Positions 1 through 6,532 of a stretch of 8,625 bases of DNA are shown here, piece by piece. Position numbers and translations under genes: made by a program. Every line of letters begins with the position of its first letter. The stretch's first letter is position 1. The stretch lies in the NCBI GenBank assembly GCA_016194625.1, contig JACQBB010000169.1:1-8625 (forward strand), given 5' to 3'. This DNA is from Elusimicrobiota bacterium. Lineage in GTDB: Bacteria > Elusimicrobiota > Elusimicrobia > UBA1565 > UBA9628. Under the pieces are notes generated by a model, which was given only the letters and a program-made list of their open reading frames with translations, was not told the origin of the DNA and searched no databases.

Positions 1-1
1 C

Positions 2-3000
2 CTGTCGGCGCCGTGGACGAGCATCGCGGCGACGGGAGTCTCGGTGCCGGACGCGCAGCACCTCTCGGGGACGGTCTCGCTGTCGGGCGCGGCGACCGGC
101 TACTGGGACGTGGTCGTGCGCGAGTCGGGCGGGCGCGTCGGCCGGCTGGCCGGCGGCTTCCGCGTCGCGCCCCCCGCCCTCGCGGCCTTGGTGTCGGTCC
201 CCTCCTCCGCGGCGATGACGGTCGGCGACACGCGCACCTTCGGCGCGGTCGGGACCTTCACCGACGGCTCGACGGCCGCGGTCTCCGCGGCGTGGACCAG
301 CGACTCGGCGGCGGTCGGCGTGACGGCGAGCGGCCTGGCGGCGGCGGCGGCGGCGGGCACGGCCCATCTGACGGCGTCCTCGGGGACGGTCGCCGCGGTC
401 TCCACCGTCACCGTGAGCGCGCGTCCGACGGTGGCCTCGATCACGGTGGCGCCGTCGACCGCGACCTTGCTCACCGGCGCGACCCAGGCGCTCGTCGCGA
501 CCGGCCACATGAGCGACGGCTCGACGCGGGTGCTGGCGCCCGCCGTCTTCGCGCGCGGGCCGGCGATGATCCGCGCCCGCCAGGGCGCCAGCGGCGCGTT
601 CGTCAACGGGCGCTTCTACGCGATCGGGGGCAACGGGACGCAGTCGATGGAGGTCTACGACCCGACGACGGGCGCGTGGACCGCTCTGGCCGCCCCGCCG
701 GTCAACCGCTCGGTCTCGGCGACGGCGGTGATCGGGAACACGATCTACGTGATCGGCGGCTGCGTGAACTCGGACTGCACCGTGTCGCCGACCGGGGCGG
801 TGTACGCCTACGACGTCTCGTCGAACGCCTGGTCGAGCCGGGCGGCGATGCCCGCGGCCCGCCACGGCATGGTCGTCGACGTGATCGGCGGCAAGATCTA
901 TTCGGCGGGCGGCTACACCGGCAACTTCGTGGCGAGCGCCGACGTGCTGCGCTACGACCCGGCGACCGACGCGTGGACGACGCTGGCCTCGCTGCCGGCG
1001 GTGCGCGCGTACGCGGCGGGCGGCGCGATGGGCGGCAAGCTGTACGTCGCCGGCGGGACGAGCCACTCGTTCGCCCAGACGCTGGCGCCGCACGTCGAGA
1101 ACCTGTCCTATGACCCGGCGGCCGACACCTGGACGGCTCACGCGACGATGCCGGACGCGCGCGCGCTGGTCGGCTCGGCGGTGCTGGACGGAAAACTGTA
1201 CGTCGTGGACGGCCAGTGCTCGACGGGGTCGATCCACGGCACCTTCGTCTACGACCCCTCCGCCGATTCCTGGGCCGCGGGCCCGACGACGAACGACTCG
1301 CGCTACACGCCGGCGATCGCCGGCGGGGATGGGACGCTGTTCGTGGCGGCGACGCTGAACGCCAACGTGATCTCGAGCTCGTTCGAGTTCGTGACGCCCG
1401 CGGGCGGCGTGTCGTGGTCGTCGGACGCCCCCGCGGTCGCTTCGGTGACGGCCGTCGGGCTCGCGACGGGGCTGTCCGCCGGGAACGCGCACGCCGTCGC
1501 GGCTTCCGGCGCCGTGACGGGCTCGGCGGCGCTGACGGTCTCCGGCGCCCCGGCGCTGACGGGCTCCGCGCCGGGGACGACCAGCGTCCAATGGAACTGG
1601 GCCGCGGTGGCGGGGCAGTCCGGCTTCCGCGTGCTCACCTCGACCGGCGGCGACCGCAGCGGGGCGCTCTCGGCGTCGGCGACCGGCTGGCTGGAGACGG
1701 GCCTCGCCGTGAGCACGGCGGTCACGCGCCGCCTGCTCGTCTTCGACGCGCACTCCTCCACCGCCGTCTCGGCGCTGACGACCGTGTACACGCGGGCCGC
1801 CCCGCCGACGGGCTCGGCGGGGACGCCGTTCGTGTCCTCGGCGACGCTGAGCTGGTCGCTCAACGGCAACTCCGCGGGGACGCTGGCCGCGGTCGAGCGC
1901 TCCACCGACGCCGCCGCGTTCGCCGCGGTCTACTCCTCGGCGGTCGTCGCGTTCTCCGACGGCGGACTGGCGGCCTGCACGACCTACTACTACCGCGTGC
2001 GCAACTTCAACGGCGACGGCCTGGCGACGGTGTACGACGCCACGGTCACGCTGCGCACCGGGACGGCCGCGCCGCTGCCGCCGGGCTCGCTGACGGCGCA
2101 ATCCCTGGCCGGCGCCCTGGTCGCGGTGACCTGGGGCGCTTCGCCGTCGTCGTATCTGAGCGAATACCGCCTGTACATGAGCACCGGCGTGCTGACCTAT
2201 GGGACGCCGTACGCGGTGCTCCCGGCCAGCGTCACCGCCTTCACCACCCCGGCCCTGAGCACCGGCGTCGTCTATCGCTTCGGCCTGCGCGCCTACTCCG
2301 CGTGCGCGGGCGCCGACGACGGGAACACGAACCTGATCGCCAGCGCCTCCCCGCTGGTCGACGCGTCGCAGGTGGTCCGCTTCCAGTACCGGACGGCGGC
2401 CTCGACCAGCGCCGCGTGGACGGACATCCCCGCCGCCGACGTCCAGCATCCGAACCCGGCCGCGGTCGCGCCGTACTTCGTCCATTGGAACGTGACCGCG
2501 CTGCCGAACGGCTCCTACGAGCTGCGCGCGGTCGCGACCGCCGTCGACGCGTCCGTCGACCCCGCGCCGCCGACCATCGTCATCGGCGTGGACGCGGTCG
2601 ACCACGACGTCGACGAGACCGTCGTCGGCGGCTCCCAGAAGAAGGACGAGAAGGTCTATTCCGGCGCCTCGCGCACCGTCGGCACCGCCGACGACGCCAG
2701 CGGAGCCGTCGTCGCGGTCACCCTGCCGGCGGGCTGCGTGACGGCCTCGACGGACACGCTCACCGTGCAGGTGAACCCGACGGGCGCGCCGGCTCCGGGC
2801 AAGAGCCAGATCGCGGTCGGCCAGAACCTGCAGATCACGCTCGGCTCGGGCCAGACCGCGCTGAACACCCCCGCCACGATCACGATGCACTACGCCGACG
2901 CCGACGGCGACGGCGTGGTCGACGGCACTCCGTACCGCGTCGACGCCCTGGCGATCTACTCGTACGACGCGGCCTCGGGCGAGTGGCGCAAGGAATCGGC

Positions 3001-3403
3001 CAGCACGATCGACCGGGCGGCGAAGACCGTCACCGCGACGACGCCGCATTTCTCCCTGTTCGGCCTGTTCACGACGGCCGCCGCCGACCTGTCCAGCGTG
3101 CTGGTGTACCCCGTGCCGTGGGTCCCGAACGACGCCGACCCCGACAACGGCAAGCCGTTCGCGGCCGGCGACACGACCTCGGGCATCGTCTTCGACGGCG
3201 TCACCGATTCCGTCCGCGTGCAGGTGTTCTCGGCGTCCGGCTCGCTGGTCTGGGACTACTCGACTGCGGCGTCCGGCGGCCGCGTGCAGTGGGACGGCCG
3301 CAACACGAACGGCCGCGACGCGGCGTCCGGCGGCTACGTCGTCGTCATCACCGACCGCGACAGGCGCACGCGGATCGTCCGCAAGATCGCCATCATCCGA
3401 TGA
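2..3403 (+). CDS. Large secreted surface protein, 5'-partial: Big_2, Kelch propeller, FN3-like domains and FlgD/type IX-like C-terminal domain
   Basis: The reading frame is open to the left edge, so the true start and any signal peptide are outside; the first possible internal start is GTG at 44, and residue numbers here count from it (1119 residues). Seen in order: the tail of an Ig-like repeat (to about 42, ending LAGGFRV); a Big_2-like domain (about 45-125); the first half of a second Big_2 (about 130-167); six Kelch-like blades (about 168-453); the second Big_2 half (454-500); three FN3-like domains (about 501-587, 588-672, 673-770); an Ig-like segment (about 776-850); a beta-rich domain (about 870-1010) with a calcium-loop-like DADGDGVVD; and a C-terminal FlgD/type IX-sorting-like domain (about 1016-1119) with VYPVP, QVFSASGSLVW, WDGRNTNG and a final RKIAIIR. 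No enzyme motif is visible. It is probably an exported adhesive or scaffolding protein. The stop overlaps the start of the PorV-like gene (ATGA), which suggests co-translation with its outer-membrane partner. Domain family names come from motif reading only. Confidence 0.85.
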   Translation: MSAPWTSIAATGVSVPDAQHLSGTVSLSGAATGYWDVVVRESGGRVGRLAGGFRVAPPALAALVSVPSSAAMTVGDTRTFGAVGTFTDGSTAAVSAAWTSDSAAVGVTASGLAAAAAAGTAHLTASSGTVAAVSTVTVSARPTVASITVAPSTATLLTGATQALVATGHMSDGSTRVLAPAVFARGPAMIRARQGASGAFVNGRFYAIGGNGTQSMEVYDPTTGAWTALAAPPVNRSVSATAVIGNTIYVIGGCVNSDCTVSPTGAVYAYDVSSNAWSSRAAMPAARHGMVVDVIGGKIYSAGGYTGNFVASADVLRYDPATDAWTTLASLPAVRAYAAGGAMGGKLYVAGGTSHSFAQTLAPHVENLSYDPAADTWTAHATMPDARALVGSAVLDGKLYVVDGQCSTGSIHGTFVYDPSADSWAAGPTTNDSRYTPAIAGGDGTLFVAATLNANVISSSFEFVTPAGGVSWSSDAPAVASVTAVGLATGLSAGNAHAVAASGAVTGSAALTVSGAPALTGSAPGTTSVQWNWAAVAGQSGFRVLTSTGGDRSGALSASATGWLETGLAVSTAVTRRLLVFDAHSSTAVSALTTVYTRAAPPTGSAGTPFVSSATLSWSLNGNSAGTLAAVERSTDAAAFAAVYSSAVVAFSDGGLAACTTYYYRVRNFNGDGLATVYDATVTLRTGTAAPLPPGSLTAQSLAGALVAVTWGASPSSYLSEYRLYMSTGVLTYGTPYAVLPASVTAFTTPALSTGVVYRFGLRAYSACAGADDGNTNLIASASPLVDASQVVRFQYRTAASTSAAWTDIPAADVQHPNPAAVAPYFVHWNVTALPNGSYELRAVATAVDASVDPAPPTIVIGVDAVDHDVDETVVGGSQKKDEKVYSGASRTVGTADDASGAVVAVTLPAGCVTASTDTLTVQVNPTGAPAPGKSQIAVGQNLQITLGSGQTALNTPATITMHYADADGDGVVDGTPYRVDALAIYSYDAASGEWRKESASTIDRAAKTVTATTPHFSLFGLFTTAAADLSSVLVYPVPWVPNDADPDNGKPFAAGDTTSGIVFDGVTDSVRVQVFSASGSLVWDYSTAASGGRVQWDGRNTNGRDAASGGYVVVITDRDRRTRIVRKIAIIR
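338..355 (+). repeat. Short GCG trinucleotide run (six alanine codons)
   Basis: Six consecutive GCG codons encode six alanines in the first Big_2-like domain, just before GTAHLTAS. Length change would stay in frame, so it could only alter a loop. It most likely reflects extreme GC content and not a switch. Confidence 0.5.
545..1402 (+). repeat. Six Kelch-type beta-propeller repeats within the surface protein
   Basis: Six tandem protein repeats of about 44-53 residues. Blades 1-4 carry the Kelch double glycine (residues 195-196, 238-239, 289-290, 337-338), each followed by a Tyr-Asp pair (205-206, 256-257, 304-305, 356-357) and a Trp six residues after the Asp (212, 263, 311, 363). Blade 5 has DG in place of GG (389-390) but keeps YD (403-404) and W410. 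Blade 6 is degenerate (TLFVAAT, no YD or Trp). Six blades would make a complete propeller, with the preceding VFARGPAMI segment possibly closing the ring. Similarity is at protein level; I did not see near-identical DNA copies. Confidence 0.85.
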
Positions 3404-4347
3404 AGAGACTCGGCCTCCTCGCCGTGCTCCTCGTCCTGGCCTCCGGGGCCGCCGCGTCCGGGACCCAGGGCGCGACCGCGTTCGACTCCCTCTCCCTGGA
3501 CGCGGCGCCGCGGGCGGCGGCGATGGGCGGCGCCTACGCGGCCGCGGGCGACGACGCCGACGCGATGCTCTACAATCCGGCCGCTCTGGCCTTCTTGAGC
3601 GCCAGCCAGGTCTCGATGGCGCACGCCGACCTGGACAACGGCCTGACGCAGGACTATCTCGGCCTGGCTCTGCAGGGCGAGGCCGACGAGCGCCTGGAGG
3701 GCGGCGGACGGCTGCTTCCCGCGGGCCACGGCGCGGGCGTCTTCGTCGAGACCTTCGATTTCGGACGCCTCCAGCGCACGACGCTGTCGAACACCGGCGG
3801 GAGCGGGCTGGGCACTTTCGGAGTCCGCGACTGGGCCGCCGGCGCCTCCTACGCGCTGCGCGCGCGCGAATGGCTCGGCGTGGGCGCGACCGTGAAGTAC
3901 CTCCGCGAGAACATCGACCGCACCGTCGCGCAGACCGAGGCCGTGGACGTGGGCGCGCGCGCGGCACTGGAGAAGGCCGTGGGCACGCCGGTGTTCCTGG
4001 GCGCCGCCCTTCAGAACCTCGGACCCGACCCGCGCTTCGGCGTGCTGCGCCAGCCGCTGCCGACGACGCTGCGTCTGGGCTTCGCGTGGCAGCCGACCCC
4101 GGAGTACGAGGTCTCGATGGACGGCGTCGAGGTCCGCGGCGGCGGTTTCAGCACGCGCCTGGGCGGCGAGTGGTACGCGGCCAAAAGCGTGGCCCTGCGC
4201 CTGGGCTGGAACGGCCAGAACGACGCGGGACCGGGCGTGACGGCCGGCGTCGGCATCGTCCTCAAGGCCGTGCGCGTGGACTACGCGTTCGTGCCCTACG
4301 GGGACGCCGGCAACGCCCACCGCATCGGGGCGACGGTCCGCTGGTGA
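3400..4347 (+). CDS. PorV/PorQ-family (UPF0164-like) outer-membrane beta-barrel protein
   Basis: A 315-residue protein starting at the ATG that overlaps the previous stop (ATGA). This start gives a clear signal peptide (MKRLGLLAVLLVLASGAAAS, cleavage near residue 19-20), whereas the upstream extension of the frame is shadow sequence. The mature N-terminus has the family pattern: FDSLSLDAAPRAAAMGGAYA (28-47) followed by GDDADAMLYNPAALAFLS (50-67), the small-residue MGGAY and the D-D-A-x-x-YNPA motif. The rest alternates short amphipathic strands, and the protein ends in an aromatic residue (ATVRW) as expected for an outer-membrane barrel recognised by the BAM machinery. Known family members such as PorV of the type IX secretion system bind sorting-domain cargo at the outer membrane. 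Translational coupling to a protein with such a C-terminal domain fits that role. Whether it is a general shuttle or dedicated to the neighbour cannot be told from the window. Confidence 0.82.
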   Translation: MKRLGLLAVLLVLASGAAASGTQGATAFDSLSLDAAPRAAAMGGAYAAAGDDADAMLYNPAALAFLSASQVSMAHADLDNGLTQDYLGLALQGEADERLEGGGRLLPAGHGAGVFVETFDFGRLQRTTLSNTGGSGLGTFGVRDWAAGASYALRAREWLGVGATVKYLRENIDRTVAQTEAVDVGARAALEKAVGTPVFLGAALQNLGPDPRFGVLRQPLPTTLRLGFAWQPTPEYEVSMDGVEVRGGGFSTRLGGEWYAAKSVALRLGWNGQNDAGPGVTAGVGIVLKAVRVDYAFVPYGDAGNAHRIGATVRW

Positions 4348-4867
4348 GCCCCGCCGGCGCGCGCGTCCGCGTCCACCCCGGCGACGGGCCGACGCTCGTC
4401 TATCTGCCGGGCCTGCACGGCGACTGGGGTCTCATCGGCGCGTTCCGCCGCGCCCTGGGGACGCGCGTGCGCTTCGTGGAGGTCGCCTATCCGGAGCGGC
4501 CGCACTCCCTCGCCGAGCTGACCGTCGCGGTCGAGCACGTGCTCGCGGCCGAGGGCGTGCGCTCCGGCTGGCTCCTGATGCATTCGCCGCGGGGCGCACG
4601 GCCGAGCAGTGGAAGGCGGCCGCCTGGAGGGTGCGGATCGTCGCCGAGAACGACCCGCGCGACGCCGCGCGCGCGACGAAGGTGCCGGTGTGGTACCTGG
4701 GCGGCGCGGTGGACCTACTGGTCCCGTGGCCGTGGGTGGTGCGCTGGCTGGAGCGCGAGTGCCCGGGCTACAAGGGGAGGCGCATCATCGCCTCGGCCGA
4801 CCACAACGTGCTGGGGACGGCGCCGAAGGCGTCCGCGGACGCCGTGCTGGGCTGGCTCGGCGCCTAG
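4344..4867 (+). pseudogene. Alpha/beta-hydrolase-fold gene broken by frameshift and internal deletion
   Basis: The 5' part starts at GTG 4344, overlapping the PorV-like stop (GTGA). It reads as an alpha/beta-hydrolase N-terminus: TLVYLPGLHGDWGLIGAFRR (17-36), FVEVAYPERPHSLAEL, GVRSGWLLMHS. Coding sense then jumps to another frame: from about 4600 the frame ending at TAG 4865-4867 gives EQWKAAAWRVRIVAENDP, then VPVWYLGGAVDLLVPWPWVV and RRIIASADHNVLGTAP, the usual end of the fold with the acid (Asp in GGAVD) and histidine (DHNVL) positions. The nucleophile elbow G-x-S-x-G is not present: at the expected place the sequence reads LLMHSPRG. Only about 33 codons separate that serine from the PVWYLGG strand, where the family usually has several tens more. 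I infer loss of the elbow and following helices plus a frame change near 4584-4605. Without a frame change the first frame would run to 4892 with implausible composition. A sequencing or assembly deletion is the main alternative. Confidence 0.75.
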
Positions 4868-5784
4868 ACGACCATCGCCAGGAAGGCGTTGAAGCGGCGC
4901 GCGAACTCGGCGACCAGGCCGTGGACTTGGAGGGGCTCGGCGTAGACGGCGACGGGGCGCGACATGTCCACCGGCGCGATCGGGATGGTGAAGCAGAAGG
5001 TCGCGCCGCAGCCGGCCCACGACTCGGCCCAGATGCGGCCGCCGTGCAGCTCGACCATCGCGCGCGCCAGCGTCAGCCCCAGGCCGGTGCCGTCGGCCTT
5101 GCGCTCGACCGAGCCGGCCGCCTGCTCGAACAGGCCGAACACCTTCTCCAGCTGGTCGGACGCGATGCCCTTGCCGGTGTCCTTCACGCGGAACAGCAGG
5201 GTCCCCGCGTGCTCGTAGCGGCCCTCGGACACGGTCACGGTGACGGTGCCGCGCGCCGGGGTGTACTTGATGGCGTTGGAGAGCAGGTTGATCAGGACCT
5301 GGACGACGCGGCGGTCCTCGGCGGCGACGCGGGGCAGGAGCGGGCTCACGTCCTTGACCATCCGGACGCCCTTGGCGGTCGCGGCGGCGGTCATCGCGTC
5401 GACCGCGTCGTCGATCAGCGCGCGGGCGTCGCAGGCCTCCTTCACGACCGCCATCTTGCCGGCGGCGATCTTGGAGTAGTCCATGATGTCGTTGACCAGC
5501 CCCTCCAGGCGCTGGGTGTTGCGGATGGCCAGCGAGAGCATCTGCTTCTCGTCGCCGTCCAGCTTGGCGGCGACCTGCTCGGACAGGACCTCCAGGCCCA
5601 GGCGGATCGAGGTGACCGGGGCGCGCAGCTCGTGCGCGAGATAGGCGGCCTGGACCTGGCGGGTCGTGCGGCGGGTCGCGGGGCGGACCGGAACCGGCTG
5701 GGACGCGGGAACCGCGGCCGGGGCTTTCGCCTCGGGCTCGCGGATGACCAGGTCCTCCCACGTCGGCTGCTGCATGGTGTCCAT
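4864..5784 (-). CDS. Soluble sensor histidine kinase (HisKA + HATPase_c), no sensor domain
   Basis: A 306-residue kinase. Residues 1-40 are a Pro/Ala-rich leader with no membrane segment and no recognisable PAS, GAF or receiver domain. HisKA follows with the H box AHELRAPVTSIRLGLEVL, phospho-acceptor His51. The ATPase domain has the N box (NLLSNAIKYTP, N166/N170), G1 (DTGKG, 202-206), F box (VFGLFEQ, 215-221) and G2 (DGTGLGL, 231-237), so all catalytic motifs are intact. A tail of about 35 residues (271-306, PVDMSRP to FLAMVV) extends past the ATPase fold and is unassigned. ATG 5784 was chosen because AGG lies 4-6 nt upstream; Met4 is an alternative. No response regulator is adjacent, so its partner is unknown. 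It should autophosphorylate in the cytoplasm and take its signal through a partner protein. Its stop overlaps the stop of the convergent hydrolase remnant. Confidence 0.9.
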   Translation of the reverse strand: MDTMQQPTWEDLVIREPEAKAPAAVPASQPVPVRPATRRTTRQVQAAYLAHELRAPVTSIRLGLEVLSEQVAAKLDGDEKQMLSLAIRNTQRLEGLVNDIMDYSKIAAGKMAVVKEACDARALIDDAVDAMTAAATAKGVRMVKDVSPLLPRVAAEDRRVVQVLINLLSNAIKYTPARGTVTVTVSEGRYEHAGTLLFRVKDTGKGIASDQLEKVFGLFEQAAGSVERKADGTGLGLTLARAMVELHGGRIWAESWAGCGATFCFTIPIAPVDMSRPVAVYAEPLQVHGLVAEFARRFNAFLAMVV

Positions 5785-5800
5785 ACCTGCCCGGATTATG
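5785..5800 (-). promoter_or_regulatory. Possible -10 element and short leader of the histidine kinase gene
   Basis: On the minus strand CATAAT (5800-5795) lies 10 nt before the ATG, followed by CCGGGCAGGT with a weak AGG ribosome-binding match. No convincing -35 is seen at 15-18 nt spacing. If CATAAT is the -10, transcription would start within a few bases of the start codon. Confidence 0.35.
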
Positions 5801-5856
5801 AGCCGGGGGTGTTACAACCCTATTACGCCGCGGAGCGGCCGGAGTTTACACCCATT

Positions 5857-5899
5857 CCTCGTCGGGCGCCAGGGGCCCCGGCCCCCTGTCCGGACGAGG
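5857..5899. promoter_or_regulatory. Imperfect hairpin/inverted repeat in the divergent intergenic region
   Basis: CCTCGTC (5857-5863) pairs perfectly with GACGAGG (5893-5899). Inside, after unpaired bases, CAGGGGCC faces GGCCCCCTG. The structure is symmetric enough to form on either strand. It lies between the kinase start and the ECF promoter, with no T-tract, so it is not a classic terminator. It could be an operator, an RNA structure of an unseen transcript, or a by-product of GC-rich sequence. Confidence 0.4.
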
Positions 5900-5951
5900 T
5901 CCCCCGGCCCATGCGGCGGGGCCCGGGCGGAGTCAGACTCGGAGGACGAAG

Positions 5952-5979
5952 GGAACTTTTCGACCCCCCACATCGTATA
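5952..5979 (+). promoter_or_regulatory. ECF-type promoter of the sigma operon (GGAACTT-N15-CGTATA)
   Basis: GGAACTT at 5952-5958 matches the -35 consensus of RpoE-like ECF sigma factors. Exactly 15 nt downstream is CGTATA (5974-5979), similar to ECF -10 elements that carry a CGT core. It lies directly before an ECF sigma gene, as expected for autoregulation. The predicted transcription start near 5985-5987 falls only a few bases before the ATG at 5990. A sigma-70 reading (TATACA at 5976-5981) cannot be excluded. Confidence 0.65.
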
Positions 5980-5989
5980 CACAGGGCCC

Positions 5990-6532
5990 ATGCTGGACAT
6001 CAGCGCGCTGGAGAGGTTCGTGGACGAGTACGGCGACCATGCCTACTCGTTCGCCCTGGGCCTGACCGGCAACGAGGCGGACGCCCGGGAGCTGGTCCAG
6101 GACGCCTTCGTGAAGATCTTCGACAAGGCCGCGCGGTACGACCCGGCGCAGTCCCTGGAGAGCTGGTTCTTGACGGTGATGAAGCACATCCATTTCGACT
6201 CCCGGCGGCGGGCCGAGCGGCGCCTGGGCGTCTCGCTGGACGCGCCGCTGGGCGAGAGCGGGCTGACGGTCGCCGACACGGTCGCCGACGCGGCCGAGGA
6301 GGCGGTCCTCACGCGCCTGGAGCGCGCGGAGGACGGCGCGCGGGTGCGGCGGGCGCTGGCGGCCCTGACGCCCGACTCGCGGGCGGTCCTGCTGCTGGTG
6401 GACGTGGACGGGATGTCGTACGAGGACGCGGGCCGGGCGCTGGGCGTGCCGCTGAACACGGTCCGCTCCCGGATCGTGCGGGCGCGGGGCTTCCTGCGCG
6501 AACGTCTGGCGGAGATGGAGGTGGCGGCATGA
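5990..6532 (+). CDS. ECF-type RNA polymerase sigma factor (RpoE-like)
   Basis: A 180-residue sigma-70-family protein of normal ECF size. Region 2 spans about 11-76: YGDHAYSFALGLTGNEADAR, ELVQDAFVKIFDKA, SLESWFLTVMKHIHFDSRRR. Region 4 spans about 113-175: ALAALTPDSRAVLLLVDVDG, then the helix-turn-helix GMSYEDAGRALGVPLNTVRS and RIVRARGFL. There is no region 1 or 3. ATG 5990 is chosen because homology begins here, the ECF promoter ends 10 bases upstream, and the longer open frame back to 5666 runs antisense to the kinase gene. The gene overlaps the anti-sigma gene (ATGA). By family knowledge it directs RNA polymerase to promoters with GGAAC-type -35 elements, including its own, and is held at the membrane by the next gene product until released. 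The signal is not visible here. Confidence 0.93.
   Translation: MLDISALERFVDEYGDHAYSFALGLTGNEADARELVQDAFVKIFDKAARYDPAQSLESWFLTVMKHIHFDSRRRAERRLGVSLDAPLGESGLTVADTVADAAEEAVLTRLERAEDGARVRRALAALTPDSRAVLLLVDVDGMSYEDAGRALGVPLNTVRSRIVRARGFLRERLAEMEVAA

Noticed and set aside
338..355. Phase-variable repeat tract
   Set aside because: It is a trinucleotide run within a coding frame, so length changes would not switch expression. Only six units are present.
1216..3399. Very long open frame continuing upstream of the PorV-like start in the same frame
   Set aside because: Composition is Arg/Gly/Asp-rich nonsense with no domain, and it fully overlaps the well-supported surface-protein frame. Only 3400-4347 of this frame is real.
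3334..4320. Antisense open frame across the PorV-like gene
   Set aside because: Stop codons are rare at this GC content. The translation has no motif, while the plus strand gives a signal peptide and barrel.
4344..4892. Hydrolase gene read as one intact ORF to the stop at 4892
   Set aside because: After about residue 81 the translation becomes Arg/Pro/Gly-rich and loses the fold. The conserved C-terminal hydrolase sequence lies in another frame ending at 4867.
5857..5899. Rho-independent terminator between the divergent genes
   Set aside because: The hairpin has no following T-tract on either strand, and both flanking genes point away from it, so neither would end there.
5666..5989. N-terminal extension of the sigma factor back to 5666
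   Set aside because: The extension covers the kinase N-terminus on the other strand and the promoter region, and lacks conserved sequence. ATG 5990 begins exactly where the ECF homology starts.
4609..6528. Long plus-strand open frame before the anti-sigma gene
   Set aside because: It is antisense to the histidine kinase and then shadows the sigma gene. The sequence is low-complexity Arg/Gly/Ala, and only the part from ATG 6529 has protein-like features.
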